Positions 1 through 9,006 of a stretch of 13,221 bases of DNA are shown here, one piece after another (the first letter of the stretch is position 1; each line of letters begins with the position of its first letter). The stretch spans positions 1-13,221 of the forward strand of contig JAIITD010000036.1 of NCBI GenBank assembly GCA_022737715.1. The letters run 5' to 3'. The notes under the pieces were generated by a model, which was given only the letters and a program-made list of their open reading frames with translations, searched no databases and was not told the origin of the DNA. The translations under genes were made by a program, and so were the position numbers. Source of the DNA: Veillonella sp. Lineage in GTDB: Bacteria; Bacillota; Negativicutes; Veillonellales; Veillonellaceae.

Positions 1-3
1 GAA

Positions 4-10
4 ACCTCCT
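4..10 (-). promoter_or_regulatory. Ribosome binding site for the next gene, probably gatA
   Basis: The minus strand reads AGGAGGT here, a full Shine-Dalgarno sequence. Its first two bases are the last two of the gatC TAG stop codon. The gene it serves must start just beyond the left edge of the window. In a gatCAB operon this would be gatA, but that gene is not visible. Confidence 0.75.
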
Positions 11-299
11 ATTCTTGTACAACGCGTGGTACCTTAAAGTACCCATCTTCTTCTTCAGGTGCATTAGACAATGCTAAGTCGTGGTCTAAAGAAGGTTTAG
101 TCTCATCTTCTCTAAACACATTATGTAAAGGAACAGCATGAGCCATTACTTCTACATCATCTAATTCTAATTCATTTAATTCTGCTACATACGTTAAGAT
201 ATCGGATAATTCTTTCTCAACGCTAGCCATTTTATCTTCTTTTACTTCTAATCGGGACAGTAAAGCGATTTTCTTAATTTCCTCTTGGCTGATTTTCAT
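9..299 (-). CDS. gatC: Asp-tRNA(Asn)/Glu-tRNA(Gln) amidotransferase subunit C
   Basis: GatC is the small subunit of the GatCAB amidotransferase, which converts Glu-tRNA(Gln) and Asp-tRNA(Asn) to the amidated forms in the cytoplasm. It clamps GatA to GatB. The 96-residue product has the usual family length. It begins MKISQEEIKKIALLSRLEV and ends with the family signature VFREDE followed by LSNAPEEEDGYFKVPRV. I chose the ATG at 299. An in-frame ATG at 317 lies about two bases from the predicted transcription start, and the Shine-Dalgarno sequence (GAAAGGAT) sits between the two, 9 bases before the chosen start. A sigma-A type promoter lies directly upstream. The stop TAG is merged with a strong ribosome binding site for the following gene, which implies coupled translation. 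The family call is secure. Confidence 0.95.
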   Translation of the reverse strand: MKISQEEIKKIALLSRLEVKEDKMASVEKELSDILTYVAELNELELDDVEVMAHAVPLHNVFREDETKPSLDHDLALSNAPEEEDGYFKVPRVVQE

Positions 300-325
300 C
301 GGTCCACATCCTTTCATATCTTATT

Positions 326-354
326 ATTATAAAGCATATAAGACTTATTTTCAA
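326..354 (-). promoter_or_regulatory. Sigma-A type promoter of gatC
   Basis: On the minus strand there is TTGAAA (349-354), a 17-base spacer, then a perfect TATAAT (326-331). The start of transcription would fall near 319, giving a leader of about 20 bases with the gatC Shine-Dalgarno in it. The promoter fills the short gap between ligA and gatC, so the amidotransferase genes need not depend on transcription from pcrA-ligA. Confidence 0.75.
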
Positions 355-363
355 AATAAAGGA

Positions 364-2364
364 TTATAATTCACCTAAATCACGTAATAATTCAGTAAAC
401 TCGACTTCATTAATAACGCGAATACCGAGTTCATTTGCTTTCGTTAACTTACTACCACTATCTTCGCCAGCAATGACAAGTGTTGTCTTTTTAGATACAG
501 ACCCCGTCACCTTTGCGCCGTGTTTTTCTAAAATTTTACCAGCTTCGCTGCGACCCATAACCTCTAGTTTACCAGTAAGAACGACGGTTTCTCCGTCCAT
601 TTCATTGCCAGCGGCTTCTTGCACATCGACGTCCATTTTAAGACCTGCTGCAATCAAGCCATTGATAATTTCAATATGTTGAGGGTCTTCGCGATATTCA
701 ATAATGCTATCCGCCATAGTAGGACCGATTTCCTCTACAGCTACCAACTCGTCTTTGGTAATCGTTAAAAATCTATCCATAGTCTTTACAACATTAGCGA
801 TTGTACCGGCCGCTTTAGAACCGATAAGGCGAATACCAAGGCCAAATAAGACGCGATCTAAGCCACGAGATTTAGAATCTGCAATAGCTTTCACAAGGTT
901 ATCTGCCGATTTTTTGCCCATACGGTCCATAGCCATAATAGATTCCGTAGTCAAATGATATAAATCGACAACATTGGTAATCAATTTTTCATTAATTAAA
1001 TTTTCTACAATACTTGGACCAAGTCCATCGATATTCATAGCATCGCGAGATGCAAAGTGAATGATTTGTTCCTTTTCAATAGCTGGACAATGTTTGTTGG
1101 TGCAGCGAATGGCCGCTTCGCCATCGCGGCGTACTGCTGGGCTATTACAAACAGGACAATGATTCGGAATTGTGAAAGGAACCTCACTGCCTGTACGTTT
1201 TTCAGGCAATACACGAATGACTTCAGGAATGATTTCAGCCGCCTTGTGAATGAGGACATGGTCACCAATGCGAAGGTCTTTTTCTGTGATAAAGTCTTGA
1301 TTATGTAGTGTAACACGACTCACATTAGTGCCGGATACAAACACAGGTTCTAGTTCTCCAGTCGGCGTCAATACACCGGTGCGGCCCACATTGATGGTAA
1401 TATCTTTAACAATCGTTTCTACCTCTTCAGGAGGATATTTATAAGCCGTAGCCCACTTAGGATCTTTAGCCGTTGAGCCTAATACCTCTTGGTCATCAAA
1501 GTCATTAACCTTGATAACCATACCATCGGTATCATATGGTAGTTCATGGCGTTTTTCGCCCCAATAATTGATGGCCTCAATAACTTCATCTACCGTCTTA
1601 CATACGCGATAATGAGGATTTACAGAGAAATGAAAATTTTCCAATGTATGTAACAATTCCTCTTGCGTATGAATATTGGCACCACTTTCAGAACCGATGG
1701 CATAGGCAAAGAACGCAAGATTACGACTCGCTGTGATAGCAGGGTCTTGTTGACGCAAGGAACCTGCTGCCGCATTACGAGGATTGACAAAGGTCGGTAA
1801 TCCTTCTTCATCGCGTTCTTCATTGATACGCTTAAACTCGCTATGCGGCATATACGCTTCACCGCGAATTTCGATAAATTCAGGCGCATTTTCTAGGTAT
1901 AAAGGAATGGATTTGATGGTACGTACATTGGCTGTTACATCTTCCCCCACCTTACCATCACCGCGTGTGACAGCACGAACGAAGATACCATTCTCATAAT
2001 GCAAATTAACAGCTAAGCCGTCAATTTTTAACTCCACCACATAAGCCTTTGTTTGATGTCCCAATTCCTTCGTTACCCGTTGGTCAAAGGCACGCACTTC
2101 ATCAGCACTGAACACATTAGACAAGCTAAGCATAGGTCTACCGTGTACCACCTTTTCAAAAGGGCCATCCGCCTTGATGCCAACCCGCTGTGTAGGAGAT
2201 GATGGCACAATATATTCTGGATTCGCTGTTTCTAAATCAACGAGCTCACGATATTTTTGGTCATATTCAAAATCGCTCATGGTTGGCGCGTCTTTTACAT
2301 AATATAAATACTGCGCATGAGTCAATTCTTTTTGTAATTGTTCTATTCTATCTTTAGGATTCAT
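364..2364 (-). CDS. ligA: NAD+-dependent DNA ligase LigA
   Basis: LigA seals nicks in duplex DNA during replication and repair, using NAD+ as the AMP donor. The 666-residue product has normal length and all domains in order. The N-terminal Ia part includes YYVKDAPTMSDFEYD (21-35). The adenylation domain has the active-site lysine K113 in ELKIDG. An OB fold lies at about 320-390. A zinc finger uses C403, C406, C421 and C426. Helix-hairpin-helix repeats lie at about 430-580, and a C-terminal BRCT domain at about 590-666. The ATG at 2364 follows GAGGAT at a good distance. The gene starts 30 bases after the pcrA stop with no promoter or terminator between, so the two are probably co-transcribed. 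The pcrA-ligA order is familiar from Bacillus and relatives. Nothing is missing or truncated. Confidence 0.98.
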   Translation of the reverse strand: MNPKDRIEQLQKELTHAQYLYYVKDAPTMSDFEYDQKYRELVDLETANPEYIVPSSPTQRVGIKADGPFEKVVHGRPMLSLSNVFSADEVRAFDQRVTKELGHQTKAYVVELKIDGLAVNLHYENGIFVRAVTRGDGKVGEDVTANVRTIKSIPLYLENAPEFIEIRGEAYMPHSEFKRINEERDEEGLPTFVNPRNAAAGSLRQQDPAITASRNLAFFAYAIGSESGANIHTQEELLHTLENFHFSVNPHYRVCKTVDEVIEAINYWGEKRHELPYDTDGMVIKVNDFDDQEVLGSTAKDPKWATAYKYPPEEVETIVKDITINVGRTGVLTPTGELEPVFVSGTNVSRVTLHNQDFITEKDLRIGDHVLIHKAAEIIPEVIRVLPEKRTGSEVPFTIPNHCPVCNSPAVRRDGEAAIRCTNKHCPAIEKEQIIHFASRDAMNIDGLGPSIVENLINEKLITNVVDLYHLTTESIMAMDRMGKKSADNLVKAIADSKSRGLDRVLFGLGIRLIGSKAAGTIANVVKTMDRFLTITKDELVAVEEIGPTMADSIIEYREDPQHIEIINGLIAAGLKMDVDVQEAAGNEMDGETVVLTGKLEVMGRSEAGKILEKHGAKVTGSVSKKTTLVIAGEDSGSKLTKANELGIRVINEVEFTELLRDLGEL

Positions 2365-2394
2365 AATTATCCTCTATATCATACAGTGATTGTT

Positions 2395-4584
2395 CTAACC
2401 TTTTTTGACAGGTGCAAACTTGGCCATAACGACGCGAACACCTTGTGTAGGGAATTCGATGGTCAACTTCATGCCAGCCCCTTCACCGGAAACATTGACG
2501 ACCTTACCATTTCCCCATTTACTGTGAATAGCAGTATCCCCAACCTTCCAATCAGCGATCACTTCATTGCGAATAATCGGTTTTGTAACAGGGCGACTAG
2601 CGACTGACATATGTCTTGGCACTGTTGGTTTAATATCATCAGGAATTCTTCGTTTCGCACGTAAACCATCTACAAGTTCCGCTGGAATTTCGTCGATAAA
2701 ACGAGAAGGTAAATAGCTACTAGTTCGACCAAATACGGTACGGGTTGTAGCATTAGAAATGTATAATTCCTTCTCAGCACGCGTAATCCCTACATACGCA
2801 AGGCGTCGTTCTTCTTCTATCTCCTCTGGATTCATCAAGGTACGACTATGTGGGAATAATCCCTCTTCTAAGCCACCGAGGAATACGATAGGGAATTCAA
2901 GACCCTTAGCAGCATGTAATGTCATCAAGGTAACCTTAGATTCCTCTTGTTCAAAGGAATCAACATCATTCACTAGAGCTACTTGTTCCAAGAAATCTTC
3001 TACAGTACCCGTTGGATTTGTATCTTGGAAATCTTTTGCTACAGATAATAATTCACCGATATTTTCTGCCCGCGCTTGATCTTGTGGATCCGTACTTTCC
3101 TCTAATTGAGCTAAGTAGCCAGTTCGATCAAGAATAGCTTCTAAAATATCAAGAACGGATTTATCATCCATTTCTGCAACAAGTGTAAAAATTAAAATGC
3201 CAAATTCTTCAAGTTTCTCTTTCGTTTTACCCTTAATGGTATCGACCAAATGTAATTGCGTTAAGGTCATAAATAGGGATGTACCATTTTCACGGGCATA
3301 ATCTTGTAACTTAGATACCGTAGTAGCCCCGATACTACGCTTTGGCACATTAATAATACGCAATAAACTTAAATCATCAAACGGATTATATAATACGCGC
3401 AAATAAGCGAGCACATCTTTGATTTCTTTTCGGTCATAGAACTTAGTGCCACCTACCATAGTGTACGGTAAGGCACGTTTTATCAATGCTTCTTCTAGCA
3501 CACGGGATTGTGCATTGGTACGATATAAGATGGCCATATCACCATATGGTACGCCGTGAATATCGTGTTTCTTTACAATCGTATCGCCTATGAAAGCGGC
3601 CTCTTCATGTTCCGATTGAGCTGTAAAATGTTGAATTTTAGCTCCTTCTACCTTATCTGTCCAAAGATTCTTTTCTGGACGCCCTTCATTATGGTCGATA
3701 ACTGCATTGGCAGCATCCAAGATAATTTTGGTAGAACGATAATTCTGCTCCAATTTAATGGATGTACAATTTGGATAATCCTTTTCAAAATCGAGAATAT
3801 TTTGAATATCTGCACCACGCCATGCGTAAATACTTTGGTCAGCATCACCTACGACGGCAATATTCTTCCAATGAGATGATAGTAAATACGCCAATAAGTA
3901 TTGAGCATGGTTCGTATCTTGATATTCATCGATCATCACATACTTAAACCGTTTGCTGTATTTGTCTAGTACGGCAGCATTAGATTGTAATAATTTTACC
4001 GCTACAAGTAATAGATCATCGAAATCTAATGCATTGTTTTTACGCAACTCTCGTTCGTAGTATTCATATACATCAGCTACCTTTTGTTGGTAAAAGTCAC
4101 GCGCTTGTTTTCTATAATCAGAGGCGAACATCAATTTATTTTTCGCGTCGGAAATAGCACTAATCATGGCACCTACAGGATAATATTTATCGTCCAGATT
4201 AAGGGCCTTCAACGCTGCCTTTATAACGACTTGAGAGTCAGATGTATCATAAATTGTAAAATTACTGTTATAACCTAAAAAATTATCTAATTCAAAGCGT
4301 AAAAATTTAGCACAAAAACTGTGGAATGTACTTAGCCAAATGCGATTCGCTACATCACCTACAAGGCCTTCTACACGGCTTTTCATTTCCTTAGCCGCTT
4401 TATTGGTAAATGTAATGGCTAAGATTTCATAAGGATTTACACCTTGAGCTAGTAAATATGCTATACGTACAGTTAATACCTTTGTTTTCCCTGATCCTGC
4501 ACCTGCTAAAATCAATAGTGGGCCTTCGGTATGTTGTACGGCTTGTTGTTGCTCCCGATTCAAGCCATCTAACAATGATTGCAT
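2395..4584 (-). CDS. pcrA: ATP-dependent DNA helicase PcrA (UvrD/Rep family, superfamily 1A)
   Basis: PcrA is a 3'-5' DNA translocase and helicase used in nucleotide excision repair, removal of RecA filaments and plasmid replication. The 729-residue product carries the helicase motifs in order: Walker A GAGSGKT (28-34), TFTNKAAKEMKSR (58-70), STFHSFCAKFLR (85-96), Walker B DEYQD (219-223), GDADQSIYAWRGA (246-258), NYRS (281-284), TLHAAKGLEF (555-564) and ERRLAYVGITRAEKELY (592-608). The tail from about 675 (VGDTAIHSKWGNGKV) is the Tudor-like domain that contacts RNA polymerase in Bacillus-type PcrA. This domain and the pcrA-ligA context favour PcrA over Rep. The ATG at 4584 follows AAGGAGAT by 4 bases. 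The gene lies downstream of a bidirectional-looking terminator and probably heads a pcrA-ligA transcript. Confidence 0.97.
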   Translation of the reverse strand: MQSLLDGLNREQQQAVQHTEGPLLILAGAGSGKTKVLTVRIAYLLAQGVNPYEILAITFTNKAAKEMKSRVEGLVGDVANRIWLSTFHSFCAKFLRFELDNFLGYNSNFTIYDTSDSQVVIKAALKALNLDDKYYPVGAMISAISDAKNKLMFASDYRKQARDFYQQKVADVYEYYERELRKNNALDFDDLLLVAVKLLQSNAAVLDKYSKRFKYVMIDEYQDTNHAQYLLAYLLSSHWKNIAVVGDADQSIYAWRGADIQNILDFEKDYPNCTSIKLEQNYRSTKIILDAANAVIDHNEGRPEKNLWTDKVEGAKIQHFTAQSEHEEAAFIGDTIVKKHDIHGVPYGDMAILYRTNAQSRVLEEALIKRALPYTMVGGTKFYDRKEIKDVLAYLRVLYNPFDDLSLLRIINVPKRSIGATTVSKLQDYARENGTSLFMTLTQLHLVDTIKGKTKEKLEEFGILIFTLVAEMDDKSVLDILEAILDRTGYLAQLEESTDPQDQARAENIGELLSVAKDFQDTNPTGTVEDFLEQVALVNDVDSFEQEESKVTLMTLHAAKGLEFPIVFLGGLEEGLFPHSRTLMNPEEIEEERRLAYVGITRAEKELYISNATTRTVFGRTSSYLPSRFIDEIPAELVDGLRAKRRIPDDIKPTVPRHMSVASRPVTKPIIRNEVIADWKVGDTAIHSKWGNGKVVNVSGEGAGMKLTIEFPTQGVRVVMAKFAPVKKG

Positions 4585-4616
4585 GGTATCTCCTTATCTA
4601 TAACATAAAATGAGTA

Positions 4617-4622
4617 ATTATA
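4617..4622 (-). promoter_or_regulatory. Possible -10 element for pcrA-ligA
   Basis: A TATAAT hexamer lies on the minus strand about 33 bases before the pcrA start codon, between the ppaC terminator and pcrA. No good -35 is seen at 16-18 bases; that position falls in the T-rich edge of the terminator. A promoter is expected here because the terminator separates pcrA from ppaC, but the exact element is uncertain. Confidence 0.35.
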
Positions 4623-4638
4623 AATGACCATCACATAT

Positions 4639-4670
4639 AATAAAAACGTTGCAAGAGCAACGTTTTTATT
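4639..4670 (-). terminator. Intrinsic terminator after ppaC
   Basis: A perfect 14-base inverted repeat, AATAAAAACGTTGC and its complement around a 4-base loop (4653-4656). The inner stem is GC-containing and the outer part is an A tract on one side and a T tract on the other. It lies 25 bases after the ppaC stop. Because both arms carry A and T runs, it could work in both directions, although no plus-strand gene ends here. Confidence 0.85.
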
Positions 4671-4694
4671 ACCATGATATGTCGATATCCTTTA

Positions 4695-5636
4695 TTATTT
4701 CATAGCTCCTAAAATTGGAGGTACAATTTGTTTCTTACGGGACATTGTATTTGGTAAGAATACAGCATTATCTTTTACATCCTTACCAAATGCATTAACT
4801 ACAACAGATTCTACATCACCGCTATAGATTAATGTTGTGCTTTCATCAAGAATATTGGTAACCATAATATAGGATGCAGCATAGCCATTAGCTGTGCGAA
4901 GAGCTTCTAGAGCGACTACTAATTCAGCTTGCTTAGCCAATACATCAGTTGTATCCATAACAGAAATTTGACCGATAGAAATTGTTTGACCTGCTTCAGA
5001 AAATTCCTTCATATCTGTGCGCACGATTTCATCGTTTGTTAAATCAGAAATATCTGCGCCAGCTTTCAACATTTCTAAACCATAGGATTCGATATCTACA
5101 CCGGCGATAGCAGCTAGTTTATGAGCCATTTCCTTGTCTGTTTCTGTACAGGTTGGGGAGCGGAACAATACAGTATCAGAAATAATGGCAGATAACATTA
5201 AACCAGCAATATTCTTAGGGATTGCTTGATTATTTTCAATATAAAGTTTAGTCAAAATTGTATTTGTACAACCTACTGGTTCCATGCGAATGAATACAGG
5301 GCCATCAGTTTCGAAATCACCAATACGGTGATGGTCGATAACACCACACATATTCATGGATTTATAACCGTCGATGATTTGCTTGGATTCATTGTGGTCA
5401 GTTAAGTATAAATCACCACCATTAGGAGCAAACTCTTCCCAATTTGTAACGATTTGTGGGTGTTCGAAACCAAAATGTTCCAACGCGTATTTAGTTTCCT
5501 TATTCGCATCACCAGCACATACAGGTGTTGCAGGGGTACCCATTTGTGTTAACAAATTAGCATAAGAAATTGCAGAACAGATAGAATCAGTATCAGGGCT
5601 TTTATGACCAGCCACAAATGTTTTTACTTCACTCAT
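4695..5636 (-). CDS. ppaC: Manganese-dependent inorganic pyrophosphatase (family II, DHH superfamily)
   Basis: This cytoplasmic enzyme splits pyrophosphate to two phosphates, pulling biosynthetic reactions such as DNA, RNA and aminoacyl-tRNA synthesis forward. The 313-residue product shows the family II metal ligands: H11, D15 and D17 in GHKSPDTDS, D80 in LTDHNES, the D101-H102-H103 motif in VIDHHRIGDF, and D154 in SAIISDT. The C-terminal DHHA2 domain carries the substrate-binding SRKKQIVPP (299-307). There is no CBS or DRTGG regulatory insert, so it is the short, constitutive type. I start it at the ATG at 5636, where AGAGGT stands 8 bases upstream and MSEVKTFVAGHKSPDTDS matches the family start. 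An in-frame ATG at 5678 would add 14 residues with no ribosome binding site. The gene appears monocistronic, with its own promoter and terminator. Confidence 0.95.
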   Translation of the reverse strand: MSEVKTFVAGHKSPDTDSICSAISYANLLTQMGTPATPVCAGDANKETKYALEHFGFEHPQIVTNWEEFAPNGGDLYLTDHNESKQIIDGYKSMNMCGVIDHHRIGDFETDGPVFIRMEPVGCTNTILTKLYIENNQAIPKNIAGLMLSAIISDTVLFRSPTCTETDKEMAHKLAAIAGVDIESYGLEMLKAGADISDLTNDEIVRTDMKEFSEAGQTISIGQISVMDTTDVLAKQAELVVALEALRTANGYAASYIMVTNILDESTTLIYSGDVESVVVNAFGKDVKDNAVFLPNTMSRKKQIVPPILGAMK

Positions 5637-5706
5637 GTTTATACCTCTTTTATATAAATATTTCACAATATCGCCCATGCGATAATTAAATCGTTTTAAC
5701 TAGCAT

Positions 5707-5715
5707 ATTATACCA
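5707..5715 (-). promoter_or_regulatory. Extended -10 promoter of ppaC
   Basis: The minus strand reads TGGTATAAT, a consensus -10 (5707-5712) with the TGn extension. The -35 region overlaps the T tract of the preceding efflux terminator and is weak, as is common for extended -10 promoters. The leader to the ppaC start would be about 65 bases long. Confidence 0.65.
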
Positions 5716-5722
5716 TAAAATA

Positions 5723-5764
5723 GTTAAAAAAACACGCCTATAAGCTATGTTATAAGCGTGTTTT
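5723..5764 (-). terminator. Intrinsic terminator of the efflux operon
   Basis: Read on the minus strand, AAAACACGC (5756-5764) pairs with GCGTGTTTT (5729-5737). A single A/C mismatch and five further A-T pairs follow towards a 6-base loop (5744-5749). A run of seven T residues closes the structure. It lies 22 bases after the transporter stop codon and separates the efflux genes from ppaC. Confidence 0.88.
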
Positions 5765-5786
5765 ATTTGTGTTATGAAATTTGGAA

Positions 5787-8700
5787 TTAGTGATTCTTTT
5801 TACGCTTTGTAAAGAATCCAGGACCAATCTTTTCGACGATGATGAAAAGCATTGGAATGATAAAGATACCAAAGAATGTAGCTGTTGTCATACCTGCTAC
5901 GACTGTGATACCCATCGATGTACGAGCACCAGAACCGGCACCAGTAGAAATTGCCAATGGCAATACGCCTAGGATGAATGCAAAGGACGTCATCAAGATT
6001 GGACGCAAACGAATCTTAGCCGCTTCGATAGCCGCATCGACAACATCCATACCGCGTTCGTCAACACGAATCTTCGCATACTCGATAATCAGAATAGCAT
6101 TCTTAGCAGCTAAACCTACCAATGTTAACAAACCAATTTGCATATAGATGTCATTTGCTAATTGGAATCGACCTGTAAAATTCAACAAGAATGGTACTAA
6201 TGCAGCACCAATCATACCAGATGGTACGGAGAATAATACAGCAAATGGAACTTTCCAGGATTCATACAAGGCAGCAAGAATCAAGAATACAAATGTCAAG
6301 CCAAGACCTAGAATCAACATGGTTTGTGATCCAGCCTTCAATTCTTCGCGGGATTGATCGCCCCAATCATAGGTATAACCAGCTGGCAATGTTTTAGCAG
6401 CTGCATCCTTCAATGCTTGAATTGCATCACCAGAAGCATATCCTTGAGCCGCAGAGCCGCCAATTTTAACGGCCATAGCATTATCGAAACGCGTGATGGA
6501 TGAAGGGGTTGACGTCTTATCTTTCGTAATGTAGTTAGCAACGGAAACCATTTGACCCTTACTATTACGAACAGCTAGCATATTCAAGTTGTCAGCATTT
6601 TGACGGAATTGATCTTCTGCTTGAACAACAACCTTATAGTTCTTACCATACGATGTATAATCATTAACTTGAATACTACCATAGAAACCTTGCAATGCAG
6701 TGAAGATATCAGTGAGTTGAACACCATCTTGAGCAGCCTTATCACGATTGATTTCAAATTGTAAGGATGGGGTTGATGTATCAAATGTGGTATACACTGT
6801 TTGAATAGCCGGATTAGTTCTAGCTTCTGCCATAAATGCCTGAGCCCGTTCCGCCATTACCTCAGCACTATCACCAGCTTTATTAATGATATACATTGTA
6901 AAGCCACCAGTGTTACCAAGGCCTGGAATGGATGGAGGATTCAAAGCTACTACACTGGCTTCAGGTACATTCTTCGCACCAAAGCCAAATACTGCACCCA
7001 CCATAGCATTAACAGATTGATTAGATGATTTACGTTGATCCCAATCTTTTAATACCGCAAAGGAAACACCAGCACTAGATTTTTGAGAGCCCCCTAAAAG
7101 GTCAAACCCAGAAACAGTAAATACTTGTTCTACATTGTCTTTAATGCCCGGTGTTTGTTCTAAGAAATCTTTGATTTTATCAAGAGTTTCCACGGTACGA
7201 GCAGACGTTGCTCCTGGTGGTTCATTTACAGCAATAAGGAAATATCCACTGTCTTCTGCAGGTACGAAACTTGTAGGTAAGAAATGGAATACGATACCTG
7301 TACCAGCAGCAAAGACGAGCAATGTAATAACGGTTAAGCTCAAACGATGACTTAATCGAGCTAACACCTTGCCATACCAATCGCTAAAACGTTCAAGACC
7401 ACGATTAAATTTATTGAGTTGACGATGAACAAAGTCTTCACGTTCTTTTTGCACATGAGGTTTTAACATTATCGCACAGAGCGCAGGTGTTAATACCAAT
7501 GCAATAACAGCAGAAATTGCTACAGATACAGCAATCGTTAAGGCGAATTGTTTATACAATATACCCGTCATGCCACCCATAAACGCAACAGGTACGAATA
7601 CGGCAGCCAATACGAAGGCAATACCGATAACTGGGCCTTGTACATTTTTCATAGCCGCAATGGCAGCTTCTTTTGGAGATAAACCATTATATTTTAACTC
7701 ATATTCAACAGCCTCTACCACTACGATAGCATCATCGACGACAAGGCCGATAGCCAATACCATGGCAAACAGTGTTAATGTATTGATGGAGAAATCTAAT
7801 AATACAAAGGCCCCAAATGTTCCTAGTAATGATACAGGTACTGCAATCATCGGAATCAATGTAGAACGCCATGATTGCAAGAATACATACACTACGATGA
7901 GTACGAGCAATAAAGCTTCAAAGAATGTATGCTCTACTTCATTAATAGAGGCACGTACGAATTTCGTATTATCTACTACTTCGTGATATTCCAAATCTTG
8001 TGGGAAAGACTTAGACTGTTCTTGCAATATTTTTTGAACATTTGAAATCGTCTCTAAAGCATTTGCATCATTTTGTAAGGAAATGGCAAAACCAGCAGAC
8101 GGACGATGTTCAACAAATAAAATCTCACCAGATGGAGCATTTGGATCGCGATATGAAGACTTAGCGACAAAATCGTACCCTTTTGCGCCCACATCTATAC
8201 GAGCTATATCTTTTAAATGTAATACAGTACCATTAGAGTTCTTGATAACAATATTACCAAATTGTTGCTCTGTCACTAGACGGCCATTAATTTTAATAGG
8301 ATACTGGAATGCTTGTTCTCCATTAGTAGGATTTTTACCAACTGTACCAGCCGCAGCCTGTACGTTTTGCCCTTTAATAGCAGATGTTACATCAGACATG
8401 GTAATGCCTAATTTTTGCATCTTGCTAGGATCTAACCAAATGCGCATTGCGTAGTCAGAACCGAATTCTTGAACGGAACCAACACCTTTTACGCCCTTAA
8501 TTGCATCCATCAAATAGTTTGTACCATAGTTTTTAAGGAATGTACTATCAAAGGTACCATTAGGAGAATTCAAGGAGAAAATATACGCCATATCGCCAGA
8601 GGATTTTGTCGTTGTTACACCAACTTGTTGGACCTCTGAAGGCAGTTGAGCTAGCGCCGCTTGCACACGGTTTTGGGTATTAACCGTATCCATATCGGGA

Positions 8701-8996
8701 TCACTACCTTGATTAAACTGTAATGACAAAGAATATGTACCAGTACTAGCACTATCAGATGTCATATAGTCTAAATCTTGAACGCCTACAATTTGAGACT
8801 CAATTACACTGGCTACAGTATCATTCAGTACTTGAGGCGTAGCACCTGTATACATGGTACTAACACGTACACTTGGTGGTGAAATTTGTGGATATCGAGC
8901 TACCGGAAGATTAACCATTGAAAGCAAACCGATTAATGTAATCATGATGGCAATAACAATGGCAAAGATAGGTCGATTAATAAAGAATTTCGACAC
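5787..8996 (-). CDS. RND efflux pump inner-membrane transporter, HAE1 family (AcrB/MexB-like)
   Basis: This is the proton-driven pump subunit of a three-part drug efflux system that moves hydrophobic and amphiphilic compounds across the outer membrane. The 1069-residue product begins MSKFFINRPIFAIVIAIMI, the typical first membrane helix. Two large periplasmic loops lie at about 30-355 and 575-890, with twelve helices in all. The proton relay is intact: D421 and D422 in GLVVDDAIVVVEAVE, K965 in GLAAKNAILI, and R996 and T1003 in RLRPILMT, matching AcrB D407, D408, K940, R971 and T978. The proximal start is GTG at 8996, with AGGAGGT 6 bases upstream fused to the stop of the adaptor gene. Length and motifs exclude the heavy-metal (CusA) class. 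The actual substrates cannot be read from sequence. No TolC-like gene follows; a terminator does. Confidence 0.95.
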   Translation of the reverse strand: MSKFFINRPIFAIVIAIMITLIGLLSMVNLPVARYPQISPPSVRVSTMYTGATPQVLNDTVASVIESQIVGVQDLDYMTSDSASTGTYSLSLQFNQGSDPDMDTVNTQNRVQAALAQLPSEVQQVGVTTTKSSGDMAYIFSLNSPNGTFDSTFLKNYGTNYLMDAIKGVKGVGSVQEFGSDYAMRIWLDPSKMQKLGITMSDVTSAIKGQNVQAAAGTVGKNPTNGEQAFQYPIKINGRLVTEQQFGNIVIKNSNGTVLHLKDIARIDVGAKGYDFVAKSSYRDPNAPSGEILFVEHRPSAGFAISLQNDANALETISNVQKILQEQSKSFPQDLEYHEVVDNTKFVRASINEVEHTFFEALLLVLIVVYVFLQSWRSTLIPMIAVPVSLLGTFGAFVLLDFSINTLTLFAMVLAIGLVVDDAIVVVEAVEYELKYNGLSPKEAAIAAMKNVQGPVIGIAFVLAAVFVPVAFMGGMTGILYKQFALTIAVSVAISAVIALVLTPALCAIMLKPHVQKEREDFVHRQLNKFNRGLERFSDWYGKVLARLSHRLSLTVITLLVFAAGTGIVFHFLPTSFVPAEDSGYFLIAVNEPPGATSARTVETLDKIKDFLEQTPGIKDNVEQVFTVSGFDLLGGSQKSSAGVSFAVLKDWDQRKSSNQSVNAMVGAVFGFGAKNVPEASVVALNPPSIPGLGNTGGFTMYIINKAGDSAEVMAERAQAFMAEARTNPAIQTVYTTFDTSTPSLQFEINRDKAAQDGVQLTDIFTALQGFYGSIQVNDYTSYGKNYKVVVQAEDQFRQNADNLNMLAVRNSKGQMVSVANYITKDKTSTPSSITRFDNAMAVKIGGSAAQGYASGDAIQALKDAAAKTLPAGYTYDWGDQSREELKAGSQTMLILGLGLTFVFLILAALYESWKVPFAVLFSVPSGMIGAALVPFLLNFTGRFQLANDIYMQIGLLTLVGLAAKNAILIIEYAKIRVDERGMDVVDAAIEAAKIRLRPILMTSFAFILGVLPLAISTGAGSGARTSMGITVVAGMTTATFFGIFIIPMLFIIVEKIGPGFFTKRKKNH

Positions 8997-9006
8997 GTCT
9001 TACCTC

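Noticed and set aside
300..317. Longer gatC start at 317 (MKGCGP...)
   Set aside because: The extension covers the Shine-Dalgarno of the start at 299, and the ATG at 317 would lie about two bases into the predicted transcript.
345..359. TTATTTT-C-AAAATAA palindrome as a ligA terminator
   Set aside because: It has a one-base loop, no GC pairs and no following T run, and it contains the -35 of the gatC promoter.
3556..3879. 107-residue plus-strand reading frame
   Set aside because: It is the complement of conserved PcrA helicase motifs and shows no independent family resemblance.
5637..5678. Longer ppaC start at 5678 adding 14 residues
   Set aside because: No ribosome binding site lies before it; AGAGGT stands correctly before the ATG at 5636, where family similarity begins.
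7570..7986. 138-residue plus-strand reading frame
   Set aside because: It lies wholly opposite the RND transporter. It is rich in Thr, Asn, Ala and Ser, as expected from the reverse complement of membrane-helix codons, and has no ribosome binding site.
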